NCBI GenBank assembly: GCA_050305935.1
Contig: JBNLGG010000106.1
Location: forward strand, 1 to 9,517
DNA length: 9,517 bases
From: CAJXNP01 sp050305935
GTDB lineage: Bacteria > Bacteroidota > Bacteroidia > Cytophagales > Cyclobacteriaceae
Direction: 5' to 3'
Shown here: in pieces, positions 1 to 6,487 of the stretch
Layout of the letters: each line of letters starts with the position of its first letter
Numbering within the stretch: position 1 is the stretch's first letter
Notes under the pieces: generated by a model
The model's input: the letters and a program-made list of their open reading frames with translations, nothing else
Database searches by the model: none
Told to the model about the DNA's origin: nothing
Made by a program: the position numbers and the translations under genes

Positions 1-330
1 GGTATGGTTTTGAGGAATATCCCTACTTCGCTTCAGATCAAGGCGCTGAAAAGGCCCCGGAGGTTAGTTTTTGAGTAGGTTAGCTGGTAGTGCTTGCTTT
101 TCATCATTTCTAGCCATAAAGGTTTTCGATAGGGATTCCGAGAATTTTCTGGGTAATTAGAAAAACCGTTGAGCACCCTTAATCCCAGTTACCTTACGTC
201 CTGGCGGGGTCTTCGTCAGAGACCACGAAAGGACCAAAGATCACAGGGTTACCAAGGCAGACCACGTTTCGACCTAAGGTTTCCGTTCACCTCACCGATC
301 GGTTCAATTTAAATCCCCCTTTGATTATTT
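1..330. other. Non-genic stretch, possibly repeat-like
   Basis: No recognisable gene lies here. Two short antiparallel open frames overlap at the left edge. A plus-strand frame enters from outside the window and ends in TGA at 72-74, its last residues reading EKAPEVSF. A minus-strand frame is open from 188 to a TGA at 33-35 and contains RNPYRKPLWLEMMKSKHYQL, without a convincing start. Either could be the tail or relic of a gene, or chance translation of an intergenic repeat; I do not recognise either product. The stretch also contains an imperfect hairpin (198-234) and a 10-bp palindrome ACCGATCGGT (294-303). Confidence 0.4.
198..234. repeat. Imperfect nested hairpin (REP-like?)
   Basis: An outer 5-bp stem, GTCCT at 198-202 with AGGAC at 230-234, encloses a 5x5 internal loop. 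Inside it is a second 5-bp stem, GGTCT at 208-212 with AGACC at 220-224, with a 7-base loop. The nested form in intergenic DNA resembles small palindromic repeats, but only one copy is in this window, so repeat status is inferred. It has no flanking T-run, so it is not a convincing terminator. Confidence 0.3.
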
Positions 331-340
331 GTTTTTTCTG

Positions 341-382
341 AAAGTCTGGTCGTCCGATCACATGAAGCGACCGGACGACTTT
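341..382 (-). terminator. Possible weak operon terminator hairpin
   Basis: GTCGTCCG (349-356) pairs perfectly with CGGACGAC (372-379) around a 15-base loop. An alternative fold pairs 341-352 with 368-382, with one G-U pair and a 3-base bulge. The hairpin lies 27 bases beyond the stop of the last minus-strand gene, where an operon terminator is expected. On the minus strand only three U residues follow within the outer stem and then the sequence turns A-rich, so it is at best a weak intrinsic terminator. Confidence 0.4.
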
Positions 383-408
383 CATTTCTGCGTGTGAATT
401 CCCTTAAC

Positions 409-1701
409 TCAGGAATGTTTTATCGCTTTCCAACTTCGGTAGCCATACACGCTAACCCCGACAAAGCAAAGGAGTGGTAGCGCGAAAGAAACGTTAACAG
501 CCGGAATAGAAAATAAAATTCCCTGGTCAATGATAAGGCCCTGCAATGGTGGGGTGAGCGCACCACCCACGATAGCCATTACCAGCCCTGCGGATGCTAA
601 TTTTGCGTCTTCACCCAGTCCGTCCAGTGCTATACCGTAGATGGTGGGAAACATCAATGACATAAATGCGGAAGTGGCAATTAAACAATATAGCCCGCCC
701 ATTCCTTGTATGAAAATTGTGCCGAGTATGGTAGCAATACCGCCGAAGGCAAAAAGCATGAGTAGCCTGGCCCCACTGACGTATTTTAACAACCAGGTAC
801 TGATAAACCTGCTGGTCAGAAATATACTCATCGCGATGATGTTATAGTTTTGCGCCGTACTTTTACTTAACCCAAGGTTCTCTGCATAATGTATTATAAA
901 GGTCCAGCACATGATTTGAGCGCCTACGTACAACATCTGAGCAATCACCCCACCTGTGTATATCCTGTTTTTCAACAGCCTGTTCAATGTACTTCGAAAT
1001 GCGATGCGGTGATCCTGATCCTGTTTTCCGGGCATCTTGGAAATCGCTATGACGATAAATATGAAGATCACAAAAACGCCCAGCATAACATAAGGATTTC
1101 TGATCACCATCAAATCCTCTGCTCGAATACCCGCTTTTTGTACTTCATTTAGGGTGGAAAAAATTAAATTCCCTTCGGCGTCTCTTTTGTCTGACTGTAG
1201 CGCGGTTAAAATGAAATTGGAAGCTACAATCATCCCCAGCAATGAGCCTACAGGATTAAAAGCCTGGGCGAGGTTTAAGCGCTGGGTTGCCGTTTTTTCA
1301 TTCCCCATGGCGAGGATAAATGGGTTGGCGGTAGTTTCTAAAAATGCCAGCCCAAAAGTCAATATATACAGGGCAATGAGAAAGAACCCGAATTTTTCCG
1401 TTGAAGCAGCCGGATAAAACATCAACGCTCCGATAGCGTAAAGCGCCAGTCCCAGCAATATCCCTTTTTTATAAGAGTATTTTTTAATAAACAATGCGGC
1501 AGGCAATGCCATTGTAAAATATCCCCCATAAAATGCCAGTTGGACCAGCGCGGCTTTTGCATTCGATATTTCCAGGACCGTCCTAAATGCTGCCACCATG
1601 GGATTTGTAATGTCATTGGCAAATCCCCACAGTGCAAAAAGCGATGTCACTAAAATAAAGGGAACGAGATATTCTTTTGAAACCAGTTTTTCCTTTGTCA
1701 T
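409..1701 (-). CDS. FucP-family MFS sugar:proton symporter
   Basis: Inner-membrane major facilitator permease, expected to import L-fucose or a related hexose with a proton. I chose the ATG at 1699-1701, giving 430 residues (E. coli FucP has 438), because the longer frame begins at a TTG at 1722 inside the preceding dehydrogenase gene. The ATG lies 10 bases after that gene's stop. Family signatures are LWGFANDITNPMV in helix 1, LETTANPF (Glu122 matches FucP Glu135, implicated in proton coupling) and RLNLAQAFNPVGS. Hydrophobic helices run through the whole length. By my recall-based alignment, the position of FucP Asp46 is Asn33 here. It is the last gene of the minus-strand cluster. The related glucose/galactose permeases of the same family mean the substrate is not fixed by sequence. 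Confidence 0.9.
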   Translation of the reverse strand: MTKEKLVSKEYLVPFILVTSLFALWGFANDITNPMVAAFRTVLEISNAKAALVQLAFYGGYFTMALPAALFIKKYSYKKGILLGLALYAIGALMFYPAASTEKFGFFLIALYILTFGLAFLETTANPFILAMGNEKTATQRLNLAQAFNPVGSLLGMIVASNFILTALQSDKRDAEGNLIFSTLNEVQKAGIRAEDLMVIRNPYVMLGVFVIFIFIVIAISKMPGKQDQDHRIAFRSTLNRLLKNRIYTGGVIAQMLYVGAQIMCWTFIIHYAENLGLSKSTAQNYNIIAMSIFLTSRFISTWLLKYVSGARLLMLFAFGGIATILGTIFIQGMGGLYCLIATSAFMSLMFPTIYGIALDGLGEDAKLASAGLVMAIVGGALTPPLQGLIIDQGILFSIPAVNVSFALPLLCFVGVSVYGYRSWKAIKHS

Positions 1702-1711
1702 TGTAAAAAAT

Positions 1712-2731
1712 TTATAATTCAATCATTGCTTTGATTACCCGTGATTCCGGTTTTAAAAATGCTTCAAATTGCCCGACTACGTCAGAAAATGCCACGCGAT
1801 GGGTAATCCAGGGCTTGGTATCAACCTTCTCCTCCTCTATTAACTTTATGATCTGATCAAAATCTTTCCCCAGAGCATTCCTACTGGCCATTAGCGTGAC
1901 TTCCTTTTTATGAAAAAGTGGATCAAAAAAGGTGAAATCCCCTTGAAACAAACCGATGAATACGATTTTCCCACCATGAGCTACATAGTCAAAAGTGTTT
2001 TTCATAGACTGAGGGTTGCCGGTCGCGTCCAATACCACCGTGGGTAGGTCGCCTTCAAACTCATTCCTCAACATTTCAACCACATCACCTGATCTTGCAT
2101 TAACGGTTCCATCCACTCGCATTTGCTGTTTGCAAAAGTTGAGCCGCTCATCATTGATGTCCATCGCCACGACTTTTGCTTTTTTTATGGTGGCAAATTG
2201 CATAGTAGCCAGTCCGATAGGACCTGCACCGATTACTAAAACCTTATCATCTTCCTTTATATCCGCACGATTTACCGCATGGCAGCCGATGCCCAGGGGC
2301 TCCACCAAAGCTAGCTGATCATAGGTGAGGAAGGAAGACGTATGCAGGTATCTGGCAGGCAACTTAATCCTCTCTCTCATGCCGCCATCTTCATGCACAC
2401 CAAAAACAGAGATATTCTCCCCACAGTTTGTTTTGCCGCTGCGCACCGCCTGGTCTTCCTTAAAATTAAAATAGGGCTCAACGGAACATTTATCTCCAAC
2501 AGCAACGTTGGTTACGTCACTACCAATTTCCAATACTTCCACCCCCAGCTCATGTCCGAGAATTCTCGGATAGGAAAAAAATGGTTGGTTGCCCTGGAAT
2601 GCATGCATGTCGGTCCCGCAAACCCCTATTCTGTGAACTTTAAGCAAAGCCTCATCAGGCTTTAAGCTTGTGTCTAATTCCACCTGTTTATACTCCAGCT
2701 CTCCTGGTTCTTTTAAAATAATCGTGTTCAT
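1712..2731 (-). CDS. Zinc-type (MDR) alcohol/polyol dehydrogenase
   Basis: Cytoplasmic NAD(H)-dependent dehydrogenase of the medium-chain family, 339 residues, related to the L-galactonate/sorbitol/threonine dehydrogenase group. The N-terminal GroES-like domain carries the catalytic zinc ligands: Cys38 in GVCGTDMH, His60-Glu61 in GHEL, and Glu144 in VEPLGIGCHAV. The Rossmann domain has GAGPIG at 168-173 and Asp191 after the second strand, which favours NAD. The structural zinc lobe (about 88-106) keeps its length, but all four expected cysteine positions are changed: Phe90, Asp93, Val96 and Gly104. The start ATG lies 7 bases after the SDR stop. It probably oxidises a sugar acid or polyol made in the same pathway; the exact substrate is inferred from its neighbours. 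Confidence 0.9.
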   Translation of the reverse strand: MNTIILKEPGELEYKQVELDTSLKPDEALLKVHRIGVCGTDMHAFQGNQPFFSYPRILGHELGVEVLEIGSDVTNVAVGDKCSVEPYFNFKEDQAVRSGKTNCGENISVFGVHEDGGMRERIKLPARYLHTSSFLTYDQLALVEPLGIGCHAVNRADIKEDDKVLVIGAGPIGLATMQFATIKKAKVVAMDINDERLNFCKQQMRVDGTVNARSGDVVEMLRNEFEGDLPTVVLDATGNPQSMKNTFDYVAHGGKIVFIGLFQGDFTFFDPLFHKKEVTLMASRNALGKDFDQIIKLIEEEKVDTKPWITHRVAFSDVVGQFEAFLKPESRVIKAMIEL

Positions 2732-2738
2732 TCCTATC

Positions 2739-3536
2739 CTAATTTTTTTCGTGAGTCAATGCCCGGTCCAAATGTACATACCCCCCATCTACAAATACAA
2801 GCTGACCCGTAGTATGTGATGATTTCGCCGACGCTAAAAACAATACGGTGTCAGCAATTTCATCAGGCGTTGTCATGCGGTTGCCAAGAGGGATTTTCGA
2901 GACAATTTTTTTCTTTGTCTCCTCTGGATCCGGCAATGTTTTAAGCCACTCATCATAGGCAGGCGTCCAGCTTTCTGCAATAATGAGTGCATTGACCCTG
3001 ATACCGTCATCGAGTAAATCTATGGCCCATTCGCGAGTGAGCGCCAACACCCCACCCTTTGAAGCGGCATATCCGGATGTTTTACCCTGACCTGTAATGG
3101 CGACTTTGGAACCTATATTGATGATATTACCTTTCGACTCCTTAATCTTTTTCAGTGCATATTTGGTAATTAAAAAATAGCTTATCAGGTTTAATTTCAG
3201 TGACGCTAAAAAGTCCTCATACGAGCTCTCAAGCCCGACGCCATCATTGACCCCGACATTATTGATTAGCACATCTATGCGATCATATTTTTCTATTACT
3301 TTTTCCACTGCACTTTTGCAGGCATTTGGGTCTGTTAAATCAGCTTGCGCAAAAAGGGCATCCACACCTTGGTCCTGCATTTCTTTCTCCATTTGAAATC
3401 CACGACTGTTTCTATCAATGATGACTGGAATACCTCCCTCCTGCACAACATGTTTTACAATGGTCTCGCCGATGCTACCATTCTTGCCGGCACCCCCGGT
3501 GATGACAATAATTTTGTCCTTTAAATGTAAATCCAT
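2739..3536 (-). CDS. Classical SDR oxidoreductase, sugar dehydrogenase-like
   Basis: Cytoplasmic short-chain dehydrogenase/reductase of 265 residues. Visible motifs are a glycine-rich nucleotide loop TGGAGKNGSIG (13-23), Asp41 after the second strand (NAD preference), NNVG (92-95), Asn116, Ser143 and YAASK with catalytic Tyr156 and Lys160. The C-terminal GQLVFVDGGYVHLDRAL is typical of sugar-oxidising SDRs. The glycine loop is three residues longer than the usual TGxxxGxG and ends S-I-G, reminiscent of enoyl-reductase-type loops. Between an alpha-glycosidase and a FucP permease with a second dehydrogenase, it is a candidate L-fucose (or L-galactose/D-arabinose) dehydrogenase or a 2-keto-3-deoxy-fuconate dehydrogenase. 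That assignment is inference; family membership is secure. Confidence 0.88.
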   Translation of the reverse strand: MDLHLKDKIIVITGGAGKNGSIGETIVKHVVQEGGIPVIIDRNSRGFQMEKEMQDQGVDALFAQADLTDPNACKSAVEKVIEKYDRIDVLINNVGVNDGVGLESSYEDFLASLKLNLISYFLITKYALKKIKESKGNIINIGSKVAITGQGKTSGYAASKGGVLALTREWAIDLLDDGIRVNALIIAESWTPAYDEWLKTLPDPEETKKKIVSKIPLGNRMTTPDEIADTVLFLASAKSSHTTGQLVFVDGGYVHLDRALTHEKN

Positions 3537-3584
3537 CTTATTGTATTAAATATTAAATTGAAATTTTGTAAAAATCCTGTTCGA

Positions 3585-3803
3585 TTATTGACATAGGGTA
3601 ACGATAGTTAATTGGGCCGGATTGTCACGTAGCTTATCAAAACATTTAATAGTCGAAAAAAGTAATAGCGTCAGACAGCTTTCCATGCACACTCTCGGTG
3701 CCGGATCTGCAGCATAATTTGTTTGGACATTAGGATGTTGGGCAATGACTATGCCACTGGTCACGCTTATCATAAAAAGAGACACTACCGATATGCTTCG
3801 CAT
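3585..3803 (-). pseudogene. Truncated GH43 glycosidase remnant
   Basis: An ATG 14 bases after the GH31 stop opens a frame with a signal peptide (hydrophobic core VVSLFMISVTSGIVIA, cleavage near AQ). It continues HPNVQTNYAADPAPRV, which closely matches the beginning of Bacteroidota GH43 enzymes, where QTxYTADPAPMV precedes the first catalytic Asp region. GH43 includes alpha-L-arabinofuranosidases and beta-xylosidases of 300 or more residues. After about residue 37 (near 3693) the similarity stops, and the frame runs on as unrelated sequence to a stop at 3585. A neighbouring frame reads HGKLSDAITFFDY and stops at 3646-3648, possibly the far end of the lost gene. I read this as a large internal deletion that left the 5' end. 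A real 72-residue secreted peptide is less likely. Confidence 0.65.
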
Positions 3804-3817
3804 TCTGCCTTTTATCT

Positions 3818-6412
3818 TTATTTGAATTCCACTACTATCTCATCGCCTGTATAATCTATGCTCCTGGTTAATTCTTCCCCCTGGCCCTTAATTAAAACAA
3901 CATTAAATGTGCGATCAACTAGCATCCCCTCGAATCCCCCTTTTCTTGCCCCAACAATTAGCTTCTGATCACCTTCATTCCATTTGAAATTGATCGTGGA
4001 ATATGCCCCATTTTCGTAATTGTAGTTATCATGCTCATCTTCATACAGTTGAAAAAATGCATCTTCTCCAGGGTACACTCTGATTTCAAGATTATTCCAA
4101 GGCTTCTCGGCGGAATATTGAACTTCCGGGCCAAAAGGTATAATGGAACCTCCTTTGACAAAAATAGGAATTATATCTGTCGGAGTAGCCTTTTTTGTCA
4201 TTATCCCTCCTGAAATTTTTTCATTTGTCCAGAAATCAAACCAGTCTGCTGCTCTCGGCAAATAGACGGGCATTTCCGATGCTCCGGCTTCAGTAACCGG
4301 GGTTACAAGCAAGGACTTGCCGAACATGTACTCGAACGCTTGACTTACCGCTTTTGGGTCGTTCTGGAAATCCATCACCAGCGGACGCATCATGGTTGAT
4401 CCATTGTTCGTAATTTTCCATGCCTCCGAATAAATGTAGGGCAGCAGCCGATAGCGAAGGGTTAACATCTCTCGCATATTCTCCTCCACCTCCGGACCAA
4501 ATTTCCAGGGTTCTGTTTCAGACTGGTACCCATGAATCCTGAAAATGGTGCTGAATGCTCCCCATTGAAACCATCTGGTGAGGAGTTCACGGTAACTGTC
4601 GTCGGTATATTGACCCGGTCCCGGCCGGAAGAATCCCCCGATATCAGTAGTCCAATAAGGCATTCCTGTTAAAGAATAGTTCATCCCTGATATGATTTGT
4701 CTTTTAAAACCATCCCAGGTTCCAGCGATGTCCCCGGACCAGTTGATGGCGCCATACCGCTGCTGACCGGCAAATGCCGACCGGGTTAAGATAGAAACTC
4801 GCTTTTCGGGATTTGTATTTCGTTGCCCTTCATAAACAGACTTGCTGACGAACAGCGGGTAAGTGAGCCGGTAAAAGTCCCCGGGACCCTGGTAGGTCAT
4901 GGTACCGGTCAAGGCATCATTTTCCGGTTCTGTGGCATCCATCCACCAGGCGTCTACTCCGTGTGTAAACAAGTTTTCATTTAAGGTATTCCAATAACTT
5001 TGACGTGTTTCGGGATTGAAATAATCCAACCATTTAGTATCAGGAATGAAGAGATCATTTTCTACATATAATTTACCGATTTCAGAATTCTTATCCGGAT
5101 TAGACCAAATTGAAATGGTGAAATGAGCATTTAGATCGTGCAATTCTTTAATGAATCCTGATGGATCGGGATACCTGTTTTCGTCTAATTGAGGCACTCC
5201 CCAACCTCGGTCTCCCCAATACTGCCAATCCTGAACAATGACATCCATGGGCAATTTTCTTTTTCTGAATTCTTTCACTGTGTTAACCAGGTGATCCGCC
5301 GAATTATATCGTTCACGGCATTGCCAGAATCCATAGGCCCATAAAGGCAGCATGGGTGCATCTCCTGACAGTTTCCGATAACCCGCTATCACCTCATCAG
5401 CATTATCACCATGAAATACGACATAATCCAGCGATCTGGCGTGTGGTGAACGAAATGAGGTTGTATTGTCTGTCAATTTCCAGGATAACTTGGGTACATT
5501 TGAGGAATTACAAACAATTTGCACTGTATGCTCTCCGGCCTCCAGTCGAGCAATGGTGCTAACGGCGGGCGGAAGCCACAGATTCGTTTGATCAATAATT
5601 GCCGAATCATCAATTACCAGTAGATGACGGTTATCCATATCCCCCAGATTAAGCATAATGGAATATTCTCCATCTCGATCCAGCGTAAATTTTCCTGTAT
5701 AAACCGATTGACGCTGTGAAACTTTTTGCGTGCCGGAAGTTGTGGTCACCTCGACCTCCTGGTTTTCATCAGTCGAGGATTCAACTTTTGTTAGTGGAAT
5801 ATGGTTGTCAGTTGGATTAAACTCGGTTAGTCCATATTGGTGCCAGAGGATTCCATATCCTTTGCTTGAATAAAGAAAGGGTATGGCGATTTGCGAGTTC
5901 ACCTGGATAAGCCTTCTGGATACGTTTCGCAGGTTGTAATGACCATCCTGGAATTGTCCTAAGCCGAATAAAAACTCATCCTCAGGCGAATCAAAGCTTT
6001 GCTCTACCAAAAAACAAGGTTCGCCCATGACTGAATCCAAAGTCATTTTCCGGCTTCCGGGTACTTCACTCAGGAAAATTCTGCCTGTATTGTCAGCAAA
6101 TTCGATCACGCCGCTTTCCATATCATACAAAGCAGTCATTGTTTTGGTGCTCAACCTCAGCTTATCTTTTTCTTCCGAAAAATCAAAATCAGGTACAGGA
6201 AGTTCATTGACTAATATAAGCTCCTTCTCTTCTTTAACGCCTGCTTTTTCTACCCGGATCCTTATTGCATCATCGGCGAGAGGAATAATATTTAATGTGC
6301 CTTCATTCAATTGTACAGTAAGGCGATCATCTGTTAAATTGTACACCCTTTTTTTTTGTCCGCATGCAGCGACCAGTAGGGCGAGAATAAAAATGGTCAG
6401 TTTGAGTTGCAT
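3818..6412 (-). CDS. GH31 alpha-xylosidase-like lipoprotein with PA14 insert
   Basis: Retaining family GH31 glycosidase of 864 residues. The N-terminal signal ends in a lipobox (LVAAC, Cys17), so the protein is probably lipid-anchored in the periplasm or outer membrane. Domains run: N-terminal beta-sandwich (about 25-215), a PA14-like insertion (about 235-335, around YTGKFTLDRDGEYSI), the TIM barrel (about 350-690), then C-terminal beta domains including a DUF5110-like segment (about 770-845). The nucleophile is Asp492 in WWMDATEPE and the acid/base is Asp561 in WSGDIAGTW; Asp395, Arg544 and His627 complete the pocket. A PA14 insert at this point is characteristic of xyloglucan alpha-xylosidases such as Cellvibrio Xyl31A. 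It follows GH97 by 75 bases. Alpha-glucosidase activity remains possible. Confidence 0.92.
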   Translation of the reverse strand: MQLKLTIFILALLVAACGQKKRVYNLTDDRLTVQLNEGTLNIIPLADDAIRIRVEKAGVKEEKELILVNELPVPDFDFSEEKDKLRLSTKTMTALYDMESGVIEFADNTGRIFLSEVPGSRKMTLDSVMGEPCFLVEQSFDSPEDEFLFGLGQFQDGHYNLRNVSRRLIQVNSQIAIPFLYSSKGYGILWHQYGLTEFNPTDNHIPLTKVESSTDENQEVEVTTTSGTQKVSQRQSVYTGKFTLDRDGEYSIMLNLGDMDNRHLLVIDDSAIIDQTNLWLPPAVSTIARLEAGEHTVQIVCNSSNVPKLSWKLTDNTTSFRSPHARSLDYVVFHGDNADEVIAGYRKLSGDAPMLPLWAYGFWQCRERYNSADHLVNTVKEFRKRKLPMDVIVQDWQYWGDRGWGVPQLDENRYPDPSGFIKELHDLNAHFTISIWSNPDKNSEIGKLYVENDLFIPDTKWLDYFNPETRQSYWNTLNENLFTHGVDAWWMDATEPENDALTGTMTYQGPGDFYRLTYPLFVSKSVYEGQRNTNPEKRVSILTRSAFAGQQRYGAINWSGDIAGTWDGFKRQIISGMNYSLTGMPYWTTDIGGFFRPGPGQYTDDSYRELLTRWFQWGAFSTIFRIHGYQSETEPWKFGPEVEENMREMLTLRYRLLPYIYSEAWKITNNGSTMMRPLVMDFQNDPKAVSQAFEYMFGKSLLVTPVTEAGASEMPVYLPRAADWFDFWTNEKISGGIMTKKATPTDIIPIFVKGGSIIPFGPEVQYSAEKPWNNLEIRVYPGEDAFFQLYEDEHDNYNYENGAYSTINFKWNEGDQKLIVGARKGGFEGMLVDRTFNVVLIKGQGEELTRSIDYTGDEIVVEFK

Positions 6413-6487
6413 CTGTAGTAGGTATTTAAATTTCAGTTTTGTTTTTATAGAAATAGGGAAAATGGTAGTTCCAATATTCCACCTTCA

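Noticed and set aside
294..303. Palindrome ACCGATCGGT as a regulator site
   Set aside because: It is a single short palindrome on the 3' side of the operon with no divergent gene to control, so chance is as likely.
1702..1722. Upstream TTG start for the permease, overlapping the dehydrogenase
   Set aside because: The ATG at 1699-1701 is the standard codon, lies 10 bases after the previous stop and keeps the whole first helix.
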